DNA of 51,342 nucleotides from Fulvivirga marina (GTDB lineage Bacteria; Bacteroidota; Bacteroidia; Cytophagales; Cyclobacteriaceae): NCBI RefSeq assembly GCF_016775155.1, contig NZ_JAEUGD010000020.1, positions 1 to 51,342 of the forward strand, read 5' to 3'. Shown piece by piece: positions 44,253 to 51,342 of this stretch (position 1 is its first letter; each line of letters starts with the position of its first letter). The notes under the pieces were generated by a model. It saw only the letters and a program-made list of their open reading frames with translations, ran no database searches and was not told where the DNA came from. The position numbers and the translations under genes were made by a program.

Positions 44253-44669
44253 TTATTTTCTTTCTTCCTCGATTTCTTTTTTTTCCTTTCCGCTCTTCTT
44301 ATCGTCACGCACCTCTTCTTTTTCCCTTTTCTCTTTTAATCGTTGCTCTCTGAGATTCAGGCTATCCAGCACAATGCTATAAATCTCTTCCAGTTGTTTA
44401 GGATGGTTATAATAGTAAGTCATACTACGATAATAAACAGAATCAGTTACTTCATGCTGTTTAAAAAGTTCTCCTTCATACACATCAAATATAGCCATGG
44501 AAGAGTCTCTGCTCAACCGCAGGTTGTTCACTCTACTTTCAGCAATATAAATATCAATAAAAAGCGGCACCATTTCCGCTTTTGGAAGCAAGTCATCCGG
44601 AACATCATCCTCTTTTGAACAAGCTACCAGGAGTAAGACATAACATATTACAAGTAATTTCGTTTTCAT
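44253..44669 (-). CDS. DUF4296 lipoprotein
   Basis: A lipoprotein of the DUF4296 family, found in Bacteroidota. From the ATG at 44669 the product has 138 residues and starts with KTKLLVICYVLLLVACSKED, a clear lipobox with the cysteine at 17. I reject the longer frame from 44711 because it would put 14 non-hydrophobic residues before the signal. Family features: PKAEMVPLFIDIYIAES and YRSMTYYYNHPKQLEEIYSIVLDSL. The tail is a lysine/glutamate-rich charged stretch. Function unknown. It abuts mutS2 directly. Confidence 0.85.
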   Translation of the reverse strand: MKTKLLVICYVLLLVACSKEDDVPDDLLPKAEMVPLFIDIYIAESRVNNLRLSRDSSMAIFDVYEGELFKQHEVTDSVYYRSMTYYYNHPKQLEEIYSIVLDSLNLREQRLKEKREKEEVRDDKKSGKEKKEIEEERK

Positions 44670-44892
44670 TTGAACTATATTAATCAAGACGTTATGCACT
44701 ATATCATGCATAAGCTCCTATTTTTTAAATTTGAATATTCAATGCAGGTTTTACGTGCATACTATTAATGGAGTTATATTTAAAATATCTGACCATCCAT
44801 TAGTAAGGTAAATAATCCTGTCAAGGAAATCATTTTTCCATAACAGGATTATTCATCAACTTTGTTATAATTTTATAGCCAAAATTGAGCCA

Positions 44893-45771
44893 ATGAAGGA
44901 TCTCTTAAAAAAGCTACGAAAATACGAAATACAAATCAGAAAGGCTATTAACAGCCAGATGCAGGGGGACTTTCATTCAATTTTTAAAGGATCAGGCCTT
45001 GAATTTGACGATGTGAGGTCTTATCAGTATGGTGATGATATACGTACCATTAACTGGAATGTAAGTGCAAAAGGCCATGGCACTTTTGTAAAAACCTTTA
45101 AAGAAGAGAAAGAGCAAACTGTATTTTTTATTTTGGATGTAAGCGGCTCTCAGGAAATAGGAAGCCCTGGCAAGCAAAAGATGGACATAGGAAAGGAAAT
45201 CTGTGGGGTTCTCTCATTATCAGCAGCAAAGGAAGCCAGCAAAGTTGGTTTGATCTGCTTTTCTGACCAGAAGGAAAAGTACATAAAGCCAAGAAAAGGG
45301 CCTCAACTTGCTTATGAAATTGTGCATACGCTGGCGCACTTGAAACCACAATCTCAAAAAACTGATCTTAGCAAAGCCATTTTATTTACACTAAATACAA
45401 TAAAGCGCCGTAGTGTAATTGTATTTATCTCTGACTTTATCGATGAAGGCTATCACCACAACCTGAAAGGACTGGCTAAAAAACATGATCTGGTCATGAT
45501 CAGGATAACGGATAAACGAGAAACAAAACTACCCAAACTGGGAATAGTTCCTATCTATGAAAAAGAGAGTAAAGAAACCATATGGGTCAACACTTCTTTC
45601 GGTAACTTCAGATCAAGAATTAAAGAAAACTATGCTGAGAATGAAGAGTATCTCACTAAATTCGCAAAACGCCATCAAATCAATTTTGTAACGATTGACA
45701 CAGAAGAGGACTACGTTCCTAAACTTCTGAAATTATTTAAAATAAGAAATAAAACTTTAAAGAGTGTATAA
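44893..45771 (+). CDS. DUF58 domain protein (Bat operon)
   Basis: A 292-residue DUF58 protein with a VWA-like fold. Family signature: GSGLEFDDVRSYQYGDDIRTINWNVSAKGHGTFVKTF near 35-75, followed by VFFILDVSGSQEIG with the D-x-S-x-S metal site. The family usually works beside a MoxR AAA ATPase as a putative chaperone or complex-assembly system. Here no MoxR gene lies upstream, since mutS2 and the DUF4296 gene run the other way. It overlaps the next gene by 8 bases. Confidence 0.92.
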   Translation: MKDLLKKLRKYEIQIRKAINSQMQGDFHSIFKGSGLEFDDVRSYQYGDDIRTINWNVSAKGHGTFVKTFKEEKEQTVFFILDVSGSQEIGSPGKQKMDIGKEICGVLSLSAAKEASKVGLICFSDQKEKYIKPRKGPQLAYEIVHTLAHLKPQSQKTDLSKAILFTLNTIKRRSVIVFISDFIDEGYHHNLKGLAKKHDLVMIRITDKRETKLPKLGIVPIYEKESKETIWVNTSFGNFRSRIKENYAENEEYLTKFAKRHQINFVTIDTEEDYVPKLLKLFKIRNKTLKSV

Positions 45772-46675
45772 AGGAATAGTACGGGGCCTTCTACCGGTTT
45801 TATTTTTTGTTGTTTTGAATGCTCAGGCTCAGCAAATCAAACCGCAAGGTCAATTTTTAAATGATAGCATTAAAATTGGGGTTCCTATTGGGTACTCCTT
45901 ATCAGTGAAATACCCCAAAGGGGTGGATGTTGTATTCCCTGATTCATTGTACGATTACTCTCCCTATGAGTTAGATCACAAACGCTACTTCCCCACCCAA
46001 TCGGATAGCACACATAGCTATGATAGTGCCATTTATTACATTACCTCTTTCGAAATAGACACTATTCAACATCTGAAATTGCCAATTTTTGTGTTGCATG
46101 GCAAAGATAGCACTACTGTGTATGCAGATACAGACGCTGCTATTCTTCAACAGCTTGTAACAGAAATACCTGATTCCGTAGCGGTAGAAGCTATGCCTTT
46201 GAAGGAAAATACAACTTATAAGAATGTAGGGCTTCAATTCAACTATCCTTATTTCATTATTGGTGTTGGGATACTTGCTATTCTAACTATACTCTTTTTT
46301 GTTCTTTTCGGCGGCAGACTCAAGAAACATTTTAAGCTCAAGAGGTTAAAGCGAGCTAATAACAGGTTTATAGAAAAGTACGATACGTTGGTGCTCAATG
46401 AGAATGAAACAGAAAAAAACAAAGCCGAAAAAGTATTGATTTTATGGAAAAAATACCTTGAAAAGCTTGAATCAAAGCCCTACACCCAATTAACTACGAA
46501 AGAAATCATTCAATTTTACAAGCCAAAAAGTATTGGCGATTCGCTAAAAGCCCTTGACAGGGTCATTTATGGTAATCTAAGTGTGAATGGTGAAATCATG
46601 AAACAATACACTGTACTTAAAAAATACGCTCAGGAAAAATTCATGGAAAAAGTAGAGGAGGTGAAGCATGGATGA
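45764..46675 (+). CDS. Bat-operon membrane protein, no named family
   Basis: A 303-residue protein between the DUF58 and VWA genes. It starts at GTG (45764), overlapping the DUF58 stop by 8 bases. It has a signal peptide (VLFFVVLNAQAQQ), an extracytoplasmic beta-rich part of about 140 residues, one membrane helix near 163-182 (FIIGVGILAILTILFFVLF), and a positively charged cytoplasmic helical tail. This order matches the BatD/DUF4381-like partner of other Bat operons, but I cannot name its family with confidence. It overlaps the VWA gene by 8 bases, so the three are co-translated. Confidence 0.75.
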   Translation: MYKGIVRGLLPVLFFVVLNAQAQQIKPQGQFLNDSIKIGVPIGYSLSVKYPKGVDVVFPDSLYDYSPYELDHKRYFPTQSDSTHSYDSAIYYITSFEIDTIQHLKLPIFVLHGKDSTTVYADTDAAILQQLVTEIPDSVAVEAMPLKENTTYKNVGLQFNYPYFIIGVGILAILTILFFVLFGGRLKKHFKLKRLKRANNRFIEKYDTLVLNENETEKNKAEKVLILWKKYLEKLESKPYTQLTTKEIIQFYKPKSIGDSLKALDRVIYGNLSVNGEIMKQYTVLKKYAQEKFMEKVEEVKHG

Positions 46676-47720
46676 ACAGGTAAACTTTGAAAACCCATGG
46701 TACAGTCTTGAATGGTTTTCCCCCGGAGTTTTCAAAAACTTCACTTGGGAAAATAAAGTACTGCTCTATGCACTTATATTGATACCCATATTCATTGTTG
46801 CCAGATGGGTGATCAGGTATTACCTAAACCAGAAGCTCCCCATAGCACTTACCAAAAGCCAGATCAAGTCAAACCCTGCTAATCTGGTAAGACTTATCCC
46901 CGATATACTGTTGATACTACTTACCGCACTGGTGATCGTAGCACTTGCCCGCCCTCAAAAGTCAAATGAAAAGGTAGAACAGTGGACTGAAGGAATTGAT
47001 ATAATGTTGGTCATAGACATTTCGCAGTCTATGCAAATCCAGGACTTTAAACCTAATAGGCTAGAATCTGCCAAAGAAAAGGCCATGGACTTTATCAATG
47101 GTAGATTTCAGGACAGGATCGGCATTGTAATATTTTCTGGAGATGCTTATTCCCTTTCCCCACTAACTACTGACTATGAACTCCTGAAATCTTCTATTGA
47201 GGAAATTAACTTCGAAATGATAGAAAACCGTGGTACCGCCATAGGTAGCGCCCTCGCAGTAGCCACAAATCGTATGCGCGAGTCTGATTCAAAATCCAAG
47301 GTAGTGATTCTCCTGAGCGATGGAGATAATACGGCAGGCAATATTGATCCTATAACAGCAGCTAAACTTGCTTCAGCATATGATATCAAGATCTACACCA
47401 TTGCAATTGGGAAGGAGGGCAAGGTACCCTATGGAAAAGATTTTTTTGGCAGACCTAGAATGGTGGACAACACCTTGGATGAAACAACACTAAGAGATAT
47501 AGCTGATATTGGGGAAGGTCAGTTTTTCAGAGTATCCGACAATGACGCCTTGGAAAAAGTATTTAAGATCATCGACCAGTATGAAAAAGCTGAAATCAAG
47601 GAAACAAGATATAAAGACACTTCCGACTTTTATATCAATTACCTGAATTGGGCTGTTTGTATTTTTCTTTTATGGTTGCTATTGAAGTCTACCTTTATAT
47701 CCAATGTGCTTCAGGATTAG
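46668..47720 (+). CDS. batA: BatA-type VWA membrane protein
   Basis: A membrane protein with a von Willebrand A domain, as in the Bacteroides aerotolerance operon. The 350 residues have N-terminal membrane segments near 31-51 and 80-94. The VWA domain follows, with the MIDAS motif DISQS at 117-121, TDYELLKSSIEEI and LLSDGDNTAGNIDP, and a closing membrane helix near 326-345. No batB or further bat gene follows: the next gene is convergent and only 2 bases away. The Bat set here is therefore short. Confidence 0.9.
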   Translation: MDEQVNFENPWYSLEWFSPGVFKNFTWENKVLLYALILIPIFIVARWVIRYYLNQKLPIALTKSQIKSNPANLVRLIPDILLILLTALVIVALARPQKSNEKVEQWTEGIDIMLVIDISQSMQIQDFKPNRLESAKEKAMDFINGRFQDRIGIVIFSGDAYSLSPLTTDYELLKSSIEEINFEMIENRGTAIGSALAVATNRMRESDSKSKVVILLSDGDNTAGNIDPITAAKLASAYDIKIYTIAIGKEGKVPYGKDFFGRPRMVDNTLDETTLRDIADIGEGQFFRVSDNDALEKVFKIIDQYEKAEIKETRYKDTSDFYINYLNWAVCIFLLWLLLKSTFISNVLQD

Positions 47721-47722
47721 AC

Positions 47723-48331
47723 TTACCAGCTGTAAACGAACATTCTAAGGCCGAAAGCTATTAAAGCTAATCCTACTGCTACATTTAAAATAGTAAAGAG
47801 CCTTGGTGTAATTAAAGCCCTAAGTTTGCCTGCAAGGTATGCTTTGATCACATCAGTAATAAAAACGATAAGCATGATTACCCCAAAAAACAGAACCAGC
47901 GTTTCCCCTGAATAACCATACTCAATAGTTGCCATACTCATAGCGCCTAGCCAAAAAAGCAACACAAAAGGACTTACTCCGTTGATGATGAAGCCCTTAA
48001 ATATGTACCTGAAAAAACCCTTCACGGAAACTGAACGATGTACTATGTTTGTTTTTTTTCTGGACTTAAAGAGGGAAACAATGCCAAATACAATCAGAAT
48101 CCCTCCTCCAGTATAACCTATCCATTCCTTATACTCCGAGTCATTGATAAACTGAGAAAGACCAAAGTAGGCCAGATTGATATAAACTACATCGCTAAAG
48201 AAAATACCTATAGCAACTAATATAGCTTTATTCAGTCCCTTCTCAATACTGGTTTGAAGCAGCGTAAAAAAGACCGGACCAATCAGCACTGCCAGTACGA
48301 GACCGAAGATTAATGCATTGACAACAACCAT
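47723..48331 (-). CDS. LysE/RhtB-family exporter
   Basis: A 202-residue inner-membrane protein with about six hydrophobic segments. The family opening is FGLVLAVLIGPVFFTLLQTSIEKG, in which GPVFF is diagnostic. FIINGVSPFVLLFWLG follows, a second family block. LysE-type transporters export amino acids or related small metabolites; the substrate is unknown. It is convergent with batA (2-base gap) and starts 9 bases after the GH3-family gene ends, so those two are likely co-transcribed. Confidence 0.9.
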   Translation of the reverse strand: MVVVNALIFGLVLAVLIGPVFFTLLQTSIEKGLNKAILVAIGIFFSDVVYINLAYFGLSQFINDSEYKEWIGYTGGGILIVFGIVSLFKSRKKTNIVHRSVSVKGFFRYIFKGFIINGVSPFVLLFWLGAMSMATIEYGYSGETLVLFFGVIMLIVFITDVIKAYLAGKLRALITPRLFTILNVAVGLALIAFGLRMFVYSW

Positions 48332-48340
48332 TCGTACTGA

Positions 48341-49876
48341 CTACTTGATAAAGTTTTTCCAGTCTTCATATTGAGCACTCTTTATAACTCGTGGAAATTT
48401 GTTTTGCCCACCTACCTTACCCTTGGACTCCATCCATTTGTAAAAAGTACCAACCGGGAGAACATCAACATAAACTTCCTTAAGTGCTGCACCACGCTCT
48501 ACTGCATAATCATCATTGAGCTCTTTTAAGTAATTATCAAGCTTAGTCCGTATCAATTCCGTATCCACATTAGCATCTGTACCGATATACCAATGATGCG
48601 CAAATAATGTATTATGAGGGATACCAGCCACTGTGAACTCGGGAATTTCTATATTCAGGTCATCACCAACCATTTCAATGGCCTTATTCATATTATCAAC
48701 TGACATATGCTCACCACAAAGGCTCAAAAAATGCTTGGTCCTTCCGGTTATAATAATTTCAGACTCTTCCTTAGAAGTAAACTTCACCACGTCACCTATG
48801 ATATATCTCCAGGCGCCAGCACAAGAGGAAAGTAAAAGAGCGTATTCCTTCCCCTCCTCCACTTCATCAATCATCAGCGTTTCCGCGCTTTCCAGAATGT
48901 CTCCATTCTCATCGAAGTTTTTCTCTTCAAAAGGCACAAACTCATAAAAAATACCATTATTTAAAACCAGCCTCATTGAGCGGTGGTTAGGCTTACCCTG
49001 AAAAGCTATGAAGCCTTCCGAAGCTAGGTAAGTCTCTATGTAATAGATCTCCTTGCCCAGCAACTTTTGAAACCCCTTCCTATACGGGTCAAACGAAACT
49101 CCGCCATGAACATAAACCATTAAGTCAGGCCATATTTCATGGATATTGGGAACTTGGTGATAGTCCAGTATTTTCTCCATCAGGATCTGTATCCAGGCAG
49201 GGACGCCAACAATAATGCTAATATTCCAATCCTTGGCTTTTTTGGCTATTTCACCCAGCTTTTCATCCCAATCTTTTGTCTTGGCTATTCTTTTACCAGG
49301 CTTATAAAAATGTTGAAACCAAAAAGGTAATTGTGCGGCCTGAATACCACTTAGATCCCCTTCAAAATAGCTACCTCTATTGTTGAGTTGCGTACTACCT
49401 CCCAACATCAAAATACCCCCCTGAAAAAAGTTGGAAGGTAAATCATACTTACTCAAAGAAAGTATTTGCCGGATGCTAGTTTTTTGAATAGCCCGTTTCA
49501 TGTCCTTCGTTATCGGCAAGTACTTTGATGATGCCTCTGAAGTACCTGAGCTTAACGCAAAATACTTGACATTACCGGGCCAACAAACACTTCTTCTTCC
49601 CTGTTTAGCTGCATGCCACCAATCCGTATACATTTTATTGTAATTATGTATAGGCACCTGCTCTTTAAACAACTGAAAAAAAGCTTTTTGATCTTCCTTT
49701 TTATAAGCATTAAGAATATTGTTAAACAAATAATGTTTTCCGAAATCAGTCTGGCTTGCAGTTATAAGAAGCTTCTTCAGTTCTTGCTTTTGTATATCGA
49801 AAGGGTTCGAATACTCCTGCTCCAAGCTTTCCCTAATCCTTATCCCTTTCTTCAATAAAGTACCTAAAATAGGCAT
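48341..49876 (-). CDS. GH3-family acyl-acid amido synthetase-like protein
   Basis: A 511-residue member of the GH3 auxin-responsive promoter family, an adenylating enzyme fold that in plants joins amino acids to acyl acids. Visible motifs: YFALSSGTSEASSKYLPIT near 105-123 (the nucleotide phosphate loop), LMVYVHGGVSFDPYRKGF, then YIETYLASEGFIAFQ and TGRTKHFLSLCGEHMS. Bacterial members have no settled substrate. The LysE exporter gene follows directly, so product export is conceivable, but that is speculation. Confidence 0.92.
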   Translation of the reverse strand: MPILGTLLKKGIRIRESLEQEYSNPFDIQKQELKKLLITASQTDFGKHYLFNNILNAYKKEDQKAFFQLFKEQVPIHNYNKMYTDWWHAAKQGRRSVCWPGNVKYFALSSGTSEASSKYLPITKDMKRAIQKTSIRQILSLSKYDLPSNFFQGGILMLGGSTQLNNRGSYFEGDLSGIQAAQLPFWFQHFYKPGKRIAKTKDWDEKLGEIAKKAKDWNISIIVGVPAWIQILMEKILDYHQVPNIHEIWPDLMVYVHGGVSFDPYRKGFQKLLGKEIYYIETYLASEGFIAFQGKPNHRSMRLVLNNGIFYEFVPFEEKNFDENGDILESAETLMIDEVEEGKEYALLLSSCAGAWRYIIGDVVKFTSKEESEIIITGRTKHFLSLCGEHMSVDNMNKAIEMVGDDLNIEIPEFTVAGIPHNTLFAHHWYIGTDANVDTELIRTKLDNYLKELNDDYAVERGAALKEVYVDVLPVGTFYKWMESKGKVGGQNKFPRVIKSAQYEDWKNFIK

Positions 49877-49941
49877 ATGCTCTCAGTTAAAATTTCTTAC
49901 TTTGTTACTTATAAATATTGACCCGATATTAAAATTATAAA

Positions 49942-50616
49942 ATGGATATCAAAAACAATATTAAGAAAATTCAGGATTATTTATCAGGAAAACCAGCCCG
50001 ATTAGTAGCCGTAAGTAAAACTAAACCAGCAGACCTGATAAAAGCTGCTTACGATGAAGGTATTAGAGTTTTTGGAGAAAATAAGGCGCAGGAGCTTTCA
50101 GAAAAACATGAGATACTTCCAAAAGATATTGAGTGGCACATGATAGGTCATTTACAAAGAAATAAGGTGAAATACATAGCTCCATTTGTATCACTTATTC
50201 ACTCCGTTGATAGTATCAGGTTATTGCAGGAGATCGATAAACAAGCCAGGAAAAATGACCGGATTATAGACTGCCTTCTACAAGTTCACATCGCTGAAGA
50301 AGATACTAAATTTGGATTTTCTAAGGAAGAATTGAAAGAAATGCTGGCCTCTCTAGAGTTCGGTGCTTTTGAAAACATCAGAATAGTAGGCTTAATGGGT
50401 ATGGCTACTTTTACTGACAACCAAGATCAAGTGCGAAGAGAATTCAAATCTTTAAAAATCATTTTTGACCAATTAGCTCAACAGTCAACATACGAAAATG
50501 TATCTATGAATGAGCTTTCTATGGGTATGAGTGGTGATTATAAAATTGCCATAGAAGAAGGCAGCACACTAGTAAGAGTTGGCAGCGCTATATTTGGAGA
50601 GAGAAATTACGCATAA
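49942..50616 (+). CDS. yggS: YggS/PLPBP-family pyridoxal phosphate homeostasis protein
   Basis: A PLP-binding protein that helps keep free PLP and 2-oxo-acid levels balanced. The 224-residue length is normal for the family. The PLP lysine is in LVAVSKTKP near residue 27, with GENKAQELSEKHE, EWHMIGHLQRNKVKY, LMGMATFTD and the end motif ELSMGMSGDYKIAIEEGSTLVRVG. Its last base overlaps the start of the DUF423 gene, so the two are coupled. It diverges from the GH3-family gene. Confidence 0.95.
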   Translation: MDIKNNIKKIQDYLSGKPARLVAVSKTKPADLIKAAYDEGIRVFGENKAQELSEKHEILPKDIEWHMIGHLQRNKVKYIAPFVSLIHSVDSIRLLQEIDKQARKNDRIIDCLLQVHIAEEDTKFGFSKEELKEMLASLEFGAFENIRIVGLMGMATFTDNQDQVRREFKSLKIIFDQLAQQSTYENVSMNELSMGMSGDYKIAIEEGSTLVRVGSAIFGERNYA

Positions 50617-50990
50617 TGAACAAGAATATATTAATAACAGCAGGGATATTGGGAGCCTTCTCCGTAGCTATTGGCGCCTTTGGAGCTCATGGACTTAAGC
50701 CCTTATTGATAGAGTACGGCCGTATGGAAACTTTCGAGACTGCCGTAAAGTACCAATTTTATCATACTCTGGCTATTTTGGGACTCGGCATATTAATGCT
50801 AAAATTCCCCAATAAATATTTTAAATATGCCGCTCATAGTATGCTTGCCGGTATAATTATCTTTAGCGGATCGTTATATGTGCTTTGCTTGTCAAATATT
50901 GCCGTGCTGGGAGCTGTTACTCCGATAGGAGGTGTGATGTTCATATTAGGCTGGATATTCCTGGCCCTGGGCGCTAAAAAGGTCATCTAA
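50616..50990 (+). CDS. DUF423 membrane protein
   Basis: A small (124-residue) integral membrane protein with four hydrophobic segments: ILITAGILGAFSVAIGAFGAHGL, FYHTLAILGLGILML, ML-AGIIIFSGSLYVL and FILGWIFLALGA. The AIGAFGAHGLKP motif at the N terminus is typical of the family. Function unknown. It follows yggS, overlapping by one base. Confidence 0.93.
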   Translation: MNKNILITAGILGAFSVAIGAFGAHGLKPLLIEYGRMETFETAVKYQFYHTLAILGLGILMLKFPNKYFKYAAHSMLAGIIIFSGSLYVLCLSNIAVLGAVTPIGGVMFILGWIFLALGAKKVI

Positions 50991-51342
50991 ATCCAGTATA
51001 GACTTAATACATACCTCACATATCCATGGTTTATGGATATGCTTCTCCTCCTATCTATCTCCTTTATTTGATATAAGTTGTCTTGCAGGTTTTGACATGA
51101 TATTCTCTTATCAACTATGTTCATGTGTACTGATCTAATCATAAGATATTTACAAATATTATTACCACCATTGGTATACTCTTACACTCACTATGGATGA
51201 AAGACCAGACACTTATTTGCGGCATAACGGATGATGACAACAGGCCAGAAAAATATTACGGGAGGGCTATTACTTAAAACAAAGAGGCCGTCTCAAAAGT
51301 CATTTTGGGACGGTTTTCTTTTTCAACAGATTTAGATGTTTT
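50991..51342. other. Window-end noncoding stretch with two hairpins
   Basis: No gene is seen. A 9-bp perfect hairpin, CATATCCAT (51019-51027) with ATGGATATG (51033-51041), lacks a T run. Near the end, GAGGCCGTCTCAAAA (51284-51298) pairs with TTTTGGGACGGTTTTC (51303-51318), followed by a T-rich tail. It could be a late terminator or the end of a degraded insertion sequence. The window edge hides what follows. Confidence 0.5.

Noticed and set aside
44670-44711. Longer start for the DUF4296 lipoprotein
   Set aside because: It would place 14 non-hydrophobic residues before a standard lipoprotein signal peptide.
1-51342. CRISPR arrays, tRNA and rRNA genes
   Set aside because: I looked for regular short direct repeats, cloverleaf-type ends and rRNA-like blocks and saw none.

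Overview
The window looks like chromosomal DNA of a gliding-type Bacteroidota bacterium, most likely a Cytophagales or Fulvivirga-like lineage (inference). It is AT-rich, Shine-Dalgarno sites are sparse, and TAnnTTTG-like -7 boxes occur. It also carries several Bacteroidota hallmarks: the type IX secretion regulator PorX, the LpxC-FabZ fusion, a DUF4296 lipoprotein, a Bat-type VWA operon, BamA-like and DUF2911 proteins, and a tyrosine catabolic operon. Most of it is ordinary, densely packed core genome.

Layout. (1) 371-6668, minus strand: a tight five-gene operon of a retropepsin-like 'RimB/zinc protease', a RimK ATP-grasp ligase, an AstE/AspA-type M14 deacylase, a 1000-residue helical protein ending in an AAA-type ATPase, and an MscS channel. 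(2) 6768-15046: small housekeeping, envelope and orphan genes (DUF2911, outer-membrane barrel, DinB, rhomboid plus MepB, DUF1835, two lipoproteins, VOC, NYN-OST-HTH). (3) 15155-21448, minus: a Glu/Leu-type dehydrogenase followed by hmgA, hpd, fahA and a flavin reductase. The hmgA-hpd gap is interrupted by a frameshifted four-helix-bundle (23S rRNA IVS-type) gene flanked by imperfect inverted repeats. A divergent Lrp regulator sits at the head. (4) 22205-24823: valS. (5) 24954-32428, minus: three paralogous DUF4157 proteins, the accessory highlight. (6) 32659-35879, minus: ald, tsaE, porX. (7) 36061-41196, plus: HD hydrolase, lpxD, lpxC/fabZ, lpxA and an ABC ATPase, that is, lipid A precursor synthesis. 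(8) 41343-51342: a lipocalin-like lipoprotein, mutS2 with a DUF4296 lipoprotein, a partial Bat operon, a LysE exporter, a GH3-family protein, YggS and DUF423.

The most unusual content is the DUF4157 trio. All three share the MNDQ start, a polar N-terminal linker and a DUF4157 domain with a HEAWH zinc motif; DUF4157 is known from proteins linked to extracellular contractile injection systems. Their C-terminal halves differ. The first-listed (24954-26837) has a second HEARH metallopeptidase-like site and a long coiled coil. The other two share a region with E-x-E and terminal E-x-R motifs that I read as a divergent glutamine-synthetase-fold amidoligase-like domain. The largest protein also carries at least three, probably four, WW-domain-like repeats inserted into that region, which is very unusual for a bacterium. 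The arrangement resembles a polymorphic effector family with one constant N-terminal module and variable activities. No injection-system structural gene or obvious immunity gene lies in the window.

All functional calls rest on reading motifs and protein resemblance by eye. No database search was run.
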